DNA of 64,000 bases from JBCCAG01 sp050331115 (GCA_050331115.1 JBHJHD010000006.1:40234-104233), one strand, 5' to 3'; counted from the first letter of the stretch, positions 43,828-53,589 are shown. Notes: a model not told the origin generated them from the letters alone. Numbers and translations: made by a program.

Positions 43828-44643
43828 AGGTTAAACCGTTGCATTCGTACACCACTGACCGCATTACGGACGCCCAGATGCCAAACATGACTAATTCAGC
43901 ACTTTGCGGCGCGATCGCCTAAATCGCCTAAATTGTCCGGACCCCGCCCTTATTAAAGCGAATACCATTCCTATCTGCAGCCAGCACCGAGGATGAATTG
44001 AGCACAAATTAATACGCTATATGCCAAAACGAATGCCGAAATCAGCAAGCGACTCACATAAGAACTGCTTATGATTGAGCAGCTCACGCAAGATTCGTCG
44101 ATCCCGCGTCCGTCAGGACTCAAACCTGATTTAGACTAGTCAATCCTACAGCCAATTGCTAGTCATCCTGGGCCATTACTCACAAAATCTAAATCTTTTG
44201 TCAAGCTCTGTAAAGCCTCTGCAAAGTCTTGCCTTTTATGATCAATTCAGGAACTGTCGCGATATGTCCGAGCATATCCGGAATCCGAGGCATTAATCTT
44301 TGAATTATTGACCGCCGCTGCGTTTGTCCTCAGTTAGTTCAAGGCCCACCTGGGGAATACTGAATCGCGACCCTCACAAGGGGCACTCACGAGGGTCAGC
44401 AAATTGATAGAAGAACCCCTGCAGCGGGAATAGACGCTACGAGTTTAGTGACACCCCCCTATACGTAGAGGCTAAGATGAGAAGGCGCATTAGCGTTTGC
44501 TGCTTCCAGCATCGCGTGGCCTCCCCTCACCCCATCAATAGGCCCTAGGCTAGCCCAAACCGCGATCGCCCCAGCGCATTTGGTCCCTCAGCTACATTGG
44601 CCGCATCATCGCTCCCCAGCTGCCCTTTATCACACACCCCTTG
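43828..44643. other. 816-bp gap upstream of the Ctp protease
   Basis: I see no supported gene, tRNA or strong repeat here. It contains HIP1 sites (for example near 43911 and 44563) and several short AT-rich stretches that could be promoters for the two divergent genes at its edges. There is no frame with family resemblance on either strand. Confidence 0.5.
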
Positions 44644-46038
44644 ATGACCCACTTGCCACTTGCTCATCTTGCCCGGATCATTGCCGCTGGTAGCGCCGCT
44701 ATCACTGTTGCAGCCGGTATTGGCCCGACCTCACTAAGCCTGGCGCTGACCGCTGCGGAGGCGACAGCGGCAGAAACAGCACCCTCTGAGACAGCGCCAG
44801 AGACGGCAGCGCCAGAAGCATCGACATCCTCATTAGTAGACAGCCCTAAAGCGGTCTTAGACGAGGCCTGGCAGATCGTCAACCGCGACTATGTCGATCC
44901 CAACTTCAATCAGACCGACTGGCAAGCGATGCGAGAGCGCCTGCTCGGACGAGACTACGCCTCCTTGGAGACTGCCTACGCCGCCCTCAAACGCGCCTTA
45001 GGAACGCTTGACGATCCTTACACCAGGTTTATGGACCCGCAGCAGTACGCCGAGCTTACAAGCCAGACCTCCGGGGAGTTCTCGGGGATCGGGCTGCAGC
45101 TCCAGGTTCATCCGGTTACGGGACAGCTCACCGTCCTCATGCCCCTCGAAGAATCTCCTGCTAGGGAAGCGGGCATTCAGGCAGGCGATCGCATTTTAAC
45201 TATTGAAGGGCGCTCCACCGAAGGTATGGGGGTCGAGGGCGCAGCCCGTATGATTCGTGGGGAAGCCGGTACGTCTGTCGCGCTGGAGATTGAGCGGGGC
45301 GGACTGGGGAGCGGCCAGCAGTTTGAAGTTTCGGTGGCCCGGGCGATTCTGGAGGTACCCGCCGTTACCTCGGCCCTGCGCCTAGAGCAGGATGCCCAAG
45401 TCGGCTACGTTTATCTGAGTGAATTCAGCGCCCACGCCGCTGAGCAAATGCATCAGGCTATTGCGAGGCTGCTAGACCAGGGGGCAGACGCCTTTGTGCT
45501 CGACCTGCGCGGGAATCCAGGCGGACTGCTCCAGTCCAGCATTGATATTTCCCGCATGTGGCTCGACGAGGGCATCATTGTGCAGACGGTAGATCGAAAC
45601 GGCGTCAGCGAAGACACCTACGCCAACGACACGGCGCTCACAGACCTGCCGCTGGCCGTACTTGTTGACGAGAAGTCGGCGAGCTCGAGCGAAATTTTAA
45701 CTGGGGCGCTGCAGGACAATGATCGCGCTCTGGTTCTGGGAACCAAAACCTTTGGCAAGGCGCTAGTGCAGGCCGTACATGAGCTAGCGGACGGGTCGGG
45801 TCTGGCCGTTACCGTGGCCAACTACTACACCCCCAAAGGAACCGACATCAGCGATCGCGGCATTACGCCGTCGATTGAGCTAGCGCTGACGGCGTCCCAG
45901 CGCCGCAGCCTCTCGACCAACCCCGACCAGTGGGGCACCTCAGCCGATCCTTACTATCGAGAAGCGGTGACGGTGCTGCGGCCCGCCATCTTGGCCAACG
46001 GGCCACAAACCGAGCTGTCGCGATCGCTGGTGGACTAG
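44644..46038 (+). CDS. Carboxyl-terminal processing protease (S41, CtpA/CtpB type)
   Basis: This protein of about 464 residues has a signal peptide (about 1-32), an Ala/Glu/Thr-rich linker and the Ctp N-domain (AWQIVNRDYVDPNFNQTDW). The PDZ domain (about 130-215) carries SGIGLQLQV and AGIQAGDRILTIEG. The S41 core has SEFSAHAAEQMHQAIARL, DLRGNPGGLL and the catalytic Ser in SASSSEILTGALQDN with the Lys in TFGKALVQ. A TTG at 44641 immediately before the ATG gives a one-residue longer form; ATG is preferred. Cyanobacterial CtpA matures the D1 protein of PSII, but several paralogues exist and the exact one is not decided here. Confidence 0.9.
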   Translation: MTHLPLAHLARIIAAGSAAITVAAGIGPTSLSLALTAAEATAAETAPSETAPETAAPEASTSSLVDSPKAVLDEAWQIVNRDYVDPNFNQTDWQAMRERLLGRDYASLETAYAALKRALGTLDDPYTRFMDPQQYAELTSQTSGEFSGIGLQLQVHPVTGQLTVLMPLEESPAREAGIQAGDRILTIEGRSTEGMGVEGAARMIRGEAGTSVALEIERGGLGSGQQFEVSVARAILEVPAVTSALRLEQDAQVGYVYLSEFSAHAAEQMHQAIARLLDQGADAFVLDLRGNPGGLLQSSIDISRMWLDEGIIVQTVDRNGVSEDTYANDTALTDLPLAVLVDEKSASSSEILTGALQDNDRALVLGTKTFGKALVQAVHELADGSGLAVTVANYYTPKGTDISDRGITPSIELALTASQRRSLSTNPDQWGTSADPYYREAVTVLRPAILANGPQTELSRSLVD

Positions 46039-46126
46039 CTTTGGTGCGGCGTGGGTCGTCAAGGAATATGCGGCATAGCGGCTCAGGGCGCACGGCTGTA
46101 CGCCCTAGCGTGAGCGGCAGCGGCAC

Positions 46127-46465
46127 CTAGGCTTTGCTAAACTCGAGCCCGTTCTCTTTACCGTATCGCTCCATGAAGCGCATAAAGCGATCCCAGTCTT
46201 CCACGCTTTTAATGGCGTAAACCGCTTCAATAGCAGAGGGTTGGCCGTTGACGAACTTACCGTTCACCTCCCGCGTGGAAAGCTGTCCCTCTTCGTCGAT
46301 GAGGTACATGCCGGTAATGTCGTCCATACCTCCGTCGGTCAACACCTTGGGATTGTCGAAGTAAAAGGTCGCCGTTCCATCACTACCGTCCTTGGCACGA
46401 GTCAAACGGATGTCAGGAACCGTATCTTCGGGTGCCCCCCCTAGGGAAAACTGAATTCTCGCCAT
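46127..46465 (-). CDS. psb28: Photosystem II assembly factor Psb28
   Basis: This 112-residue protein matches Psb28 throughout: IQFSLGGAPEDTVPDIRLTR, TATFYFDNPKVL, ITGMYLIDEEGQLSTREVN and FMRFMERYGKENGLEFSKA. Psb28 binds the cytoplasmic face of PSII reaction-centre intermediates near cytochrome b559 and CP47 and assists assembly and repair. The length equals the family norm. It is convergent with the Ctp protease gene, another possible PSII-biogenesis gene, with 88 bp between them. Its presence confirms an oxygenic phototroph. Confidence 0.96.
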   Translation of the reverse strand: MARIQFSLGGAPEDTVPDIRLTRAKDGSDGTATFYFDNPKVLTDGGMDDITGMYLIDEEGQLSTREVNGKFVNGQPSAIEAVYAIKSVEDWDRFMRFMERYGKENGLEFSKA

Positions 46466-46554
46466 GGCTATTTATTTCACTATCCTAAAAAAGCTATTTC
46501 TCCATCATCCCACGTTAGGGCCGGAATCTTGCTGCACACTGCGCCCAGGAGGCG

Positions 46555-48072
46555 CTAAGGCGGCACTACAATAAACGGCGAGGCGACCGGCGACACTTGG
46601 TTTCGAAGCACTAGGCCCTGGTAGACGATCACCGATATCTCCGCGCGGGTGATGGATCTCAGCGGCTCTAGAAACTCGGGGCGAGGATGGTTGACCACCA
46701 GGCGACTTTGGGTCACCGCCGCCGTCGCCGCCGTCGCCCAGCTGGGAATCTCGGCGCGATCGCGGTAGAGGCTGAGGAGATCTAGCGTGCCGCCAGCAAG
46801 CTGCAGCCCGCTGTTGAGGGCGAGCAGAGTCTGCAAACGGGTGAGGGAGGCATTGGGGCGAAACGTGCCGTCGGGAAAGCCGGTGATGAAACCCTGGCGC
46901 GTAGCCTGTTGAATAGCGTCCCGCGCCCAAAACCCGGTGCCAACGTCGCCGAACGGCTGCGGTGCACGGCGGATAGGCACATCGAAAGCTCTGGTCAGCA
47001 AGACGGCATACTGGGCCCTCGTCAGCGGGTCGCGGGGGCGAAAGGTGCCGTCGGGGAAGCCGCGAATGACCCCGCGCTCCACCAGCGCCGCGATGAAGGG
47101 CCGCGCCCAGGAGTCGAGGATATCGGGAAAGGGGGCCGGCCCTTCATTGGTCTCTGTGGTCGGGCTCGGGGGCGAGGCGATCGCCCTTACGGGCGGGGGA
47201 AGCTGAACCGCCTCAAAAACGACAGAGCCGCTGACGCGAGCCGGGTTGAGCTGATTACCCGCCGAGGTAATCACGCTGGCGCTGGTATTTTGAACGTCAA
47301 AGCGGCCGCTGGCCTCAAAGGTATTGCCGCCCGGGCTTTGGTCATCCCCCAAGTCAGGCTTCGCCTGGTCAAGCACCGTCAGCCCATCGGCGCGGTTGCT
47401 CAGAATTTGGTTGTTCCGCAAGACGGGGCAGGCGGCCCGAGACAGCACGCAGCCAGAGCGGTTTTCAATCAGCCGGTTACCAATGACGAGGGGCGCGGCG
47501 CTATCGCTGATGGCGATGCCGAAGCCAGTGTTGCGGCAGAGGTTTTGCCGCAGCTCGCCTTTAGCCTGGCGCATTAGAAACACGCCGCTGGCGCTGTTGC
47601 CCTCAAACACCGAGTTGGCAATCAGCGGCTGCCCCGTCCCTAATGCAAAAATCCCTTCCCGGCGGCAGCCCTGGAAGCGGCAGCTTTGAATCGTGGGGCT
47701 GGTCGATTCAATCCAGACCCCAGTTCCGTTAGCTTCGGGATTGGTCACCGTCACCCCCACGAGCACCGCCCCGTCCTCTAGCACCAGGGTCACAGACTGG
47801 ACGCCAAAGGCAGGGCTACTGTGGCGACCGCCCCCGCGGATGAGAATTTTTTGGGCTTGGGCCGCGTCCCCCAGCAGCCTGACTCGCCGAGGGACGCGAA
47901 GGGCAAAGGGCTCAGCGCTGTAGGTTCCAGGCGTCAGCTGCAGGGTGTCCCCTGCTCCGATTTGCGTCAGCCCGTGGGCAATGGTGCGAAAGGGATCGTC
48001 AGAGAGTCCAGAACCGCGATCGCGTCCTCGAATCGGATCGACGTAGCGCGTCAATGCCAAAGACTGAACCAT
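46555..48072 (-). CDS. DUF1565 / right-handed beta-helix protein with SLH domains
   Basis: This 505-residue protein starts with DUF1565-like RYVDPIRGRDRGSGLSDDPF / LQLTPGTYS. Parallel beta-helix repeats follow (about 90-260; GVWIESTSPTIQSCRFQGCR, GVFLMRQAKGELRQNLCRN and similar). Two good SLH domains (GVIRGFPDGTFRPRDPLTRA and GFITGFPDGTFRPNASLTRL) and a third weaker one fill about 315-500. SLH domains normally bind cell-wall or outer-membrane-linked polymers. No signal peptide is visible at the N-terminus and an upstream in-frame stop prevents extension, which is odd for a surface protein. Confidence 0.85.
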   Translation of the reverse strand: MVQSLALTRYVDPIRGRDRGSGLSDDPFRTIAHGLTQIGAGDTLQLTPGTYSAEPFALRVPRRVRLLGDAAQAQKILIRGGGRHSSPAFGVQSVTLVLEDGAVLVGVTVTNPEANGTGVWIESTSPTIQSCRFQGCRREGIFALGTGQPLIANSVFEGNSASGVFLMRQAKGELRQNLCRNTGFGIAISDSAAPLVIGNRLIENRSGCVLSRAACPVLRNNQILSNRADGLTVLDQAKPDLGDDQSPGGNTFEASGRFDVQNTSASVITSAGNQLNPARVSGSVVFEAVQLPPPVRAIASPPSPTTETNEGPAPFPDILDSWARPFIAALVERGVIRGFPDGTFRPRDPLTRAQYAVLLTRAFDVPIRRAPQPFGDVGTGFWARDAIQQATRQGFITGFPDGTFRPNASLTRLQTLLALNSGLQLAGGTLDLLSLYRDRAEIPSWATAATAAVTQSRLVVNHPRPEFLEPLRSITRAEISVIVYQGLVLRNQVSPVASPFIVVPP

Positions 48073-48392
48073 AGCGAGAAGGTGAAAACGAGCGGTGCCA
48101 GCTGGCCCTTAGGCTGCGCCAGATTACGCCTCAGTTTACTATACGCTGGTCTATAGGCATGCTGATTTATGGGTAGCGCAAATAAACTACTCACGTAGAT
48201 TAAGCCCCTCTAAAAGGCGCGGGAATCCGGTTGCAATTTAGTGAATTTGACATAGACTTATTGAGGTGATAAATCACCGTGGTGTCGCTGGCCGTGAAAA
48301 TTTCTGGGTTTAAGGGGGCTTTGTAACCCGGAGTCCTTCCGCTCAGCGGCACTTCAAAGCTTTTTTGGACAGGGGCCGTCCTGTTTACGCGG
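48073..48392. other. 320-bp gap before the DUF72 gene
   Basis: No gene is apparent. It lies between divergent genes and so should hold both promoters. A short TTTTTT run near 48362 and AT-rich stretches occur, but no site stands out. Confidence 0.5.
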
Positions 48393-49244
48393 ATGTCATT
48401 TTGGTTGGGCTGCGCCGTCTGGGCATATCGGGATTGGACGGGCGACCTGTTCCCAGGAAAGGCAACCCCTCGAGATTTTTTGCGGCTCTACAGCCGCCGG
48501 CTGACGGCAGTGGAGGGCAACGCCGCATTTTACGCCGTTCCCGCTGAGACGACGCTGGTGCAGTGGCGGCAGACCGCGCCCCAGGGCTTTAAGTTTTGCC
48601 CCAAGCTCTACCGCGGCGTCACCCACCAGGGACCGCTTTACCCGCAGCGCCATCTGGCCCTAGAGGTGATTGACCGGCTGCGCCTGTTAGAGGACCGCCT
48701 CGGGCCGCTAATGATTCAGCTGCCGCCTAGCTATGGTCCCAATCAACTGGAAGACCTAACCCAGTTCCTGGCGGTTTTGCCTCCCGATGTCGCCGTCGCC
48801 GTCGAGGTCAGACACCCGGGCTGGTTTGACGCTGGCGCGGCTCAACGCCTCAACCGTCTCTTACAGCAGCGGCAGGTCGGGCGCTGTCTGCTCGATACCC
48901 GGCCAATCTATTCTGGGCCGGATGACCCGCAGCGGCAGTCGCAGCGCCGCAAGCCCCAGGTGCCGCTGCAGCCTGTGGTGACCGCGCCGTTTAGCGTCGT
49001 GCGCTACATCGGCCACCCGGAACCAGACCGCAACCAAATCTACATCGAGGATTGGGTCACTCAAATCAAGGCGTGGCTATCCCAGGGGACAGAGATTTAT
49101 CTGTTTGTCCACTGCCCCCAAGAGGTGCGATCGCCCAGTATCGTAAAAGTATTTCAACGACAGCTTGAGGCCGCCGGCGCGCCAGTGCCGGCCCTCCCCT
49201 GGCTGCAGCTGCAGGAGCCCAGCCAGCTCTCTCTTTTCTCATAG
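48393..49244 (+). CDS. DUF72 domain protein (YecE-like)
   Basis: This 283-residue TIM-barrel protein shows the DUF72 pattern: WLGCAVWAYRDWTGDLFP, YSRRLTAVEGNAAFYAVPAE, FKFCPKLYRGVTHQGPL, MIQLPPSYGPNQLEDL, VAVEVRHPGWFD and IYLFVHCPQEVRSPSIV near the end. DUF72 proteins are widespread and their activity is undetermined; a nuclease or endonuclease-IV-like role has been proposed from fold alone. It lies alone between divergent and collinear neighbours and has no signal peptide. Confidence 0.88.
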   Translation: MSFWLGCAVWAYRDWTGDLFPGKATPRDFLRLYSRRLTAVEGNAAFYAVPAETTLVQWRQTAPQGFKFCPKLYRGVTHQGPLYPQRHLALEVIDRLRLLEDRLGPLMIQLPPSYGPNQLEDLTQFLAVLPPDVAVAVEVRHPGWFDAGAAQRLNRLLQQRQVGRCLLDTRPIYSGPDDPQRQSQRRKPQVPLQPVVTAPFSVVRYIGHPEPDRNQIYIEDWVTQIKAWLSQGTEIYLFVHCPQEVRSPSIVKVFQRQLEAAGAPVPALPWLQLQEPSQLSLFS

Positions 49245-49353
49245 CGCCTCGACGCCAGTAATGGGTCTTGGCCTCATGGTTCTTGATCTCAAAGTAGGGC
49301 TAGTGGAGCGTCAAACCTAAATTGTCAGGAAACTCAACAAAGCTATCGCTACC

Positions 49354-49380
49354 GTTGGGTTGCGCGTTGCTTAACCCAAC
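49354..49380. repeat. GTTGGGTT/AACCCAAC hairpin repeat
   Basis: Perfect 8-bp inverted arms (49354-49361 and 49373-49380) enclose an 11-nt loop. The GTTGGGTT...AACCCAAC hairpin is a dispersed intergenic element of filamentous cyanobacteria. Here it sits between the DUF72 and Ppx genes, 110 bp after the first stop, and could end that transcript. Confidence 0.65.
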
Positions 49381-49546
49381 CGACAGCAACCCTAGTTTTT
49401 AGCCTTAAATCTTTGGCCTCAATAGAGCACTAGACCCCATGAACTTTATGTAAAAGCTAGCAGCGCCCACGCTGACGCTTCGGATGAACCAGTAAAATTT
49501 GTTTTAAGACGAATCTCCTCACCCCGTTGTTCCCTGCCACCCGTTG

Positions 49547-51187
49547 ATGAACTACTCTACACTGACCTACGAAGACTCGACGCCAGCACCCCTAAAGCCC
49601 TTGCAGCCTAAGCGAACGATCGCCGCCATCGATGTCGGCACTAACTCTGTTCACCTAGTGGTAGTTCAAATCCAGCCAGAGCTTCCCTCCTTTCACATCA
49701 TCGCCAAGGACAAAGACACCGTGCGGCTCGGGGATCGCGACCCTGAGACTGGAAATTTGACCCAAGAAGCCATGGCGCGGGGCCTTGCGGCACTGCGGCG
49801 CTGCCGAGACTTGGCCACCAGCATGAACGCCGAGGAGATTATTGCCGTGGCCACCAGCGCAGTGCGGGAAGCCCCCAACGGGCAGGACTTCATTCGCCAG
49901 GTAGAGCAGCAGATCGGGCTCTCCGTAGATCTCATTTCAGGCGAGGAAGAAGCCCGGCGCATTTACCTCGGCGTGCTGTCGGGCATGGAGTTCGACCAGC
50001 AGCCCCACGTCGTCATCGACATTGGCGGTGGCTCAACAGAGCTGGTTTTGGGGGACGGCCAAAAGCCCCGATTCCTCAGCAGCACGAAAGTCGGCGCGGT
50101 GCGGCTGACCCGCGAGTTCATTCACCACGACCCGCCGGCAGATGCCGAGACCACCTACCTACAGGCCTTCATCCACGGCAAGCTAGAGCGCTCTGTCGAA
50201 GAGCTGCAGTATCACCTCCAGCCCGGTGAAACGATTCGGCTGGTTGGCACTTCCGGAACCATTCAGGCCCTAGCCACCATCCACGCCTACGAAGCCTTAG
50301 GTATCGTACCGTCTACCCTAAACGGCTATCAGGTCCCCTTTGCTGACCTGAAGGCAATTATCAAGCGGCTGCAGAGCTTAAAGGCGGGCGATCGCTGCGA
50401 GCTGCCGGGCCTGTCGCCGCGGCGGGCAGAAATTATTGTGGCGGGAGCGCTAGTGCTGCAAGAAGCCATGGCCCTACTCAAGGCAAAATCGGTTGTTATC
50501 TGCGAGCGGGCGCTGCGAGAAGGGGTGGTAGTGGACTGGATGCTTAGCCACGGCCTGATCGCCGACCGGCTAGAGTACCAAAGCTCAGTGCGGCAGCGCA
50601 GCGTCTTTAACCTGGCGCGCAAGTACCAGATCAATCTAGAGCATTCGGGCCGAGTAGGGCGGTTCGCCGTCAGCCTCTTCGACCAGACTCAGCAGCTCGG
50701 CCTGCACGAGTGGGACAACACCGACCGGGAAATGCTGTGGGCCGCGGCCGTGCTGCACAACTGCGGCCACTTCGTCAGCCATAGCGCCCACCACAAGCAC
50801 TCCTACTACCTGATTCGCCACGGCGGCCTGCTAGGCTATACCGAAGTGCAAATCGAGGCGATCGCCAACATGGCCCGCTACCACCGCAAGAGCGCCCCCA
50901 AGAAAAAGCACGAAAACTACCGCAGCCTGCCCAACAAGACGTGGCGACAGCGCGTCGACCAGCTCAGTGCCCTACTGCGGCTGGCGATCGCCTTGGACCG
51001 ACGGCAGATAGGGGCCGTCCGTCAGATGCACTGCGAGATTTCGCCTGAGGACTCGGCTGTGGTCCTGCGGCTTAACCCGTCGATTCCCGGCGATCCCTGC
51101 AGCTTAGAGCTGTGGAGCCTGGGCTATAAGAAGGACTGCTTCGAGACGGAGTTTGGCCGCAGGCTGATGCCGGTTGTTGAAGCGTAG
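49547..51187 (+). CDS. ppx: Exopolyphosphatase / Ppx-GppA phosphatase
   Basis: This 546-residue enzyme has the ASKHA fold phosphate motifs IAAIDVGTNSVHLVVVQ (about 27-43), ATSAVREAPNGQDFI, VDLISGEEEARRIYLGVLSG, HVVIDIGGGSTELVLG and RLVGTSGTIQALA, then a C-terminal HD-like domain (LHNCGHFVSHSAHHKHSYYL) near 400. The two-domain long form is the bacterial exopolyphosphatase/guanosine-pentaphosphatase type; polyphosphate hydrolysis is the more likely activity in cyanobacteria. An in-frame TTG lies just before the ATG. It is convergent with the USP gene, with 25 bp between stops. Confidence 0.9.
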   Translation: MNYSTLTYEDSTPAPLKPLQPKRTIAAIDVGTNSVHLVVVQIQPELPSFHIIAKDKDTVRLGDRDPETGNLTQEAMARGLAALRRCRDLATSMNAEEIIAVATSAVREAPNGQDFIRQVEQQIGLSVDLISGEEEARRIYLGVLSGMEFDQQPHVVIDIGGGSTELVLGDGQKPRFLSSTKVGAVRLTREFIHHDPPADAETTYLQAFIHGKLERSVEELQYHLQPGETIRLVGTSGTIQALATIHAYEALGIVPSTLNGYQVPFADLKAIIKRLQSLKAGDRCELPGLSPRRAEIIVAGALVLQEAMALLKAKSVVICERALREGVVVDWMLSHGLIADRLEYQSSVRQRSVFNLARKYQINLEHSGRVGRFAVSLFDQTQQLGLHEWDNTDREMLWAAAVLHNCGHFVSHSAHHKHSYYLIRHGGLLGYTEVQIEAIANMARYHRKSAPKKKHENYRSLPNKTWRQRVDQLSALLRLAIALDRRQIGAVRQMHCEISPEDSAVVLRLNPSIPGDPCSLELWSLGYKKDCFETEFGRRLMPVVEA

Positions 51188-51212
51188 AAGACGGTAACGG
51201 CGCGCTATGCCG

Positions 51213-52067
51213 CTACTCGGGTTGGCGGACCAGCAGCACCGGACAGGGCGCATACACGCGCACGTAGTCCGACAGGGACTGGCCCAAAAGACGGTCGAGG
51301 TCGGGCAGCCCTTTGGCAATCGACGGGCGGCGTTCGGGGGACCCCATGAGCAGCAGGTCCACATCCAGGTCAGAGGCCAGCTCGCAGATGCGGGCTCCTG
51401 GCTTACCCGCTGGCGCTTCACAGCGGTATTTAATGCCCATGTTTCGGGCGGCAGCGATCGCAGGGGCAATGACGGGATCATCCTCGGGGGCGTTAGCCGG
51501 CACATCCGGTATGGTTTTGAGATCGGGGTTGACGTGCACCAGCACCAGCTCGCCCCCATCGATCTCTCGCACGGTGGCGATCGCCAGATCGAGCACGGCC
51601 TGGGCTGAGGATGAGCGATCGAGGGTGACCAATACGCGGCGAATCTTTTTGACGTAGACGTCATCCTTGATCAGCAGCATAGGCTGTGAGGCCAGCTGAA
51701 ACACATACTGGCTGACAGAGTTCTCCAGGATAGACTGCAGGCGCTGCAGGCCCCGCGACCCCATAATAATCAGGTCGGCGTCGATTTCGTCCGCAACGCG
51801 GCACACGATATCTTTGGGGTCGCCCTCCCGCAGCATAGCGGTGGCCTGGGATGGATCTAGGCGTAGGGACTGCATGGCCCGCGCTAGCACCTTGCCGCCC
51901 TCCTCCCACTTGGCCGTCATCCCTTCTGCCGTCACCTGAGGAGACACAACGTGTAGGACCGTCACTGCGGCCTGCTGAAAGAAGGGGCTGTCTAGCAAAA
52001 ACTTCAGCATGGCCTCTGACTGACCCGTACCTGAATCAGCCAGTAGAATTCGTTTCATCTTTATCAT
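51213..52067 (-). CDS. Tandem universal stress protein
   Basis: This 284-residue protein has two fused USP domains. The first (about 4-140) has RILLADSGTGQSEAMLKFLL and DADLIIMGSRGLQRLQSILE, the G-x2-G-x(9)-G ATP-binding type. The second (about 148-284) has RRVLVTLDRSSSAQAVLDLA and VDLLLMGSPERRPSIAKGLP, then CPVLLVRQ. The second ATP motif is altered (SPERR in place of SRGxx). The start is ATG 52067, chosen because AGGAG lies 7 nt upstream; an unsupported TTG at 52094 would add nine residues. USP proteins respond to stress by unknown mechanisms. Confidence 0.9.
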   Translation of the reverse strand: MIKMKRILLADSGTGQSEAMLKFLLDSPFFQQAAVTVLHVVSPQVTAEGMTAKWEEGGKVLARAMQSLRLDPSQATAMLREGDPKDIVCRVADEIDADLIIMGSRGLQRLQSILENSVSQYVFQLASQPMLLIKDDVYVKKIRRVLVTLDRSSSAQAVLDLAIATVREIDGGELVLVHVNPDLKTIPDVPANAPEDDPVIAPAIAAARNMGIKYRCEAPAGKPGARICELASDLDVDLLLMGSPERRPSIAKGLPDLDRLLGQSLSDYVRVYAPCPVLLVRQPE

Positions 52068-52074
52068 GGCGTTT

Positions 52075-52079
52075 CTCCT
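52075..52079 (-). promoter_or_regulatory. Shine-Dalgarno AGGAG deciding the USP start
   Basis: On the minus strand AGGAG (52079-52075) is followed by 7 nt and ATG at 52067. This supports the ATG over the upstream TTG at 52094 and the internal ATG at 52058. Confidence 0.7.
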
Positions 52080-52198
52080 ATCGAGCTGCGTCAAGTCATC
52101 TAGAGCATTGCCTTGCTGGCGCGACGACCGACTTAACCACGACTATACGTTGGGGGGACCGCACTCTATGGACTTGCGTTACGTGATGTCACATACCG

Positions 52199-52672
52199 TT
52201 AACGAAGGAAAACAATGCTGAAGAACAGCGCCGTGATGATGCCGTAGCAGGTCGCCAGAAACGCCTCGAGGGAGATACCTCGATAGACCGTAATCATCAG
52301 CACCAGGGTAAAGGAAAACAGCAGCTCGACCCAGGGTACGGAGAAGAGTGCTTCGGGGTCGTATAAGTTGTTGAATGCGGCAAACAAAATCAGCGCCCAC
52401 AGGGTCGAAATCACGTAGATGTTGAAGCGGGGCACCCTGACTTCGTAGGCAGCGTTAAAGGTATCGGTGAAGAAGGAGATATAGGTAATCGCCAGCGGCG
52501 GAATCAGGCTCGCCAAAATGCTCTTGGTGCCCATAGCGAAGCTGAACGCGAAGGAGTTGAGGATCAAGTAGAGCGTGTAGCCTAGCAGCGCTGCTACGCT
52601 AAGACCAGCGACAGCGATGTTCACGCCCTTGAGCAGCGCTCCGCGGCGGTCAGATTCAGATCCATTAGCCAT
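52199..52672 (-). CDS. Hypothetical four-helix membrane protein
   Basis: This 157-residue protein has about four membrane helices (about 17-38, 48-70, 87-105 and 113-157) and a short polar N-terminus (MANGSESDRRG). I recognise no family. It has aromatic-rich ends (YISFFTDTFNAAYE, YGIITALFFSIVFLR). It is 132 bp upstream of the USP gene on the same strand, so co-transcription is possible but not shown. Conservation in other cyanobacteria would need a search. Confidence 0.7.
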   Translation of the reverse strand: MANGSESDRRGALLKGVNIAVAGLSVAALLGYTLYLILNSFAFSFAMGTKSILASLIPPLAITYISFFTDTFNAAYEVRVPRFNIYVISTLWALILFAAFNNLYDPEALFSVPWVELLFSFTLVLMITVYRGISLEAFLATCYGIITALFFSIVFLR

Positions 52673-52960
52673 ATCCGAAGGTCATTCCTGTTAAATGGGG
52701 CTGGTCAAACGGGGGTGCATTGTGGCTGAGCCTTGCGGGAACTGGGCCGCTGAAGCTAATCACTTTGGAAGTGCTCGACCACTATAGGAGCCAACGTGAG
52801 CTGAACTCGTCATCTAATGCAGGCATTTGAAGCGTAAACCCTAGATACACCTACCCTTCCAAGCTTATGCTAGGAGGATAAAACGTCTTAAAGTCTAAGC
52901 ATGCCTCAAAAGCAGGCCCGTCACAAGAACGTTTAGATGCATTTTACGGTTGCGATCGCC

Positions 52961-53350
52961 ATGTCTAATCCGTCTCGCCAAAGTTCTGCTCGCCAAAGTT
53001 CTAGCCACTCTTCAGATTGCACCAGTCCGGCCCTACGGCGAATCGGCCTGTTTGCGTATCTTATCCCCGTCTTGGGCACGCTTCCGGCCTTGTGGACCCT
53101 AGCCCAAGGCCGAGGCGATCGCCAACAGCGCTACATCAGCCGCCTCAGCGTCACCCTAGCGTCTAGCTGGCTTCTGGGCTATACCTTACTAGGGCTAGGC
53201 AACGCGGGAGGCCATCAGATCTGGCTCCTCTTGCTCAGCAGCTTGCTCACGTCGGGGTACTTTTTGACGAGCCTTTGGCTAATGGTGCAGCTGTGGCGAC
53301 GTAAGCGGCTGTGGCTGCCGGGGCTCAGCGATCTCAGCGATCTTCCTTAG
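52961..53350 (+). CDS. Hypothetical membrane protein upstream of the LCP gene
   Basis: This protein of about 129 residues has a Ser-rich N-terminus (SNPSRQSSARQSSSHSS) and three hydrophobic segments (about 28-45, 60-80 and 85-110). I do not recognise it. ATG 52961 is preferred because the stretch from 52937 runs over a HIP1 site (MHFTVAIA). It is 239 bp before the LytR-family gene on the same strand. It could be a small envelope protein linked to the LCP enzyme, but nothing shows it. Confidence 0.6.
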   Translation: MSNPSRQSSARQSSSHSSDCTSPALRRIGLFAYLIPVLGTLPALWTLAQGRGDRQQRYISRLSVTLASSWLLGYTLLGLGNAGGHQIWLLLLSSLLTSGYFLTSLWLMVQLWRRKRLWLPGLSDLSDLP

Positions 53351-53589
53351 AGCAATCTTCCTTAGGTGGACGACAGCCAGTATTATGCTTGGCAAAAGCG
53401 CATCTGTTCTAGAAGCATCAACAAGTGCCCCTATGGCGTCAAAGTCAAACGACCCAAATATCGGCACAGTAATCTCAGCTAGTCTTCCTGGCCACAAGCC
53501 AGAATAATCGTAGACGGTATAAATGAACGCTGGCCCCACGGGCCTTGCCCATCGCCCTTATCCCTCCCAATCTATAGTCAAGGATCCCT

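Noticed and set aside
46085..46106. AGGGCG/CGCCCT inverted repeat between ctp and psb28 as a terminator
   Set aside because: The stem is 6 bp with a 10-nt loop and no T-tract on either strand.
46909..47577. 222-codon plus-strand frame opposite the SLH gene
   Set aside because: It is the antisense shadow of a gene with clear SLH and beta-helix motifs; the translation is Arg/Gly/Ala-rich without family marks.
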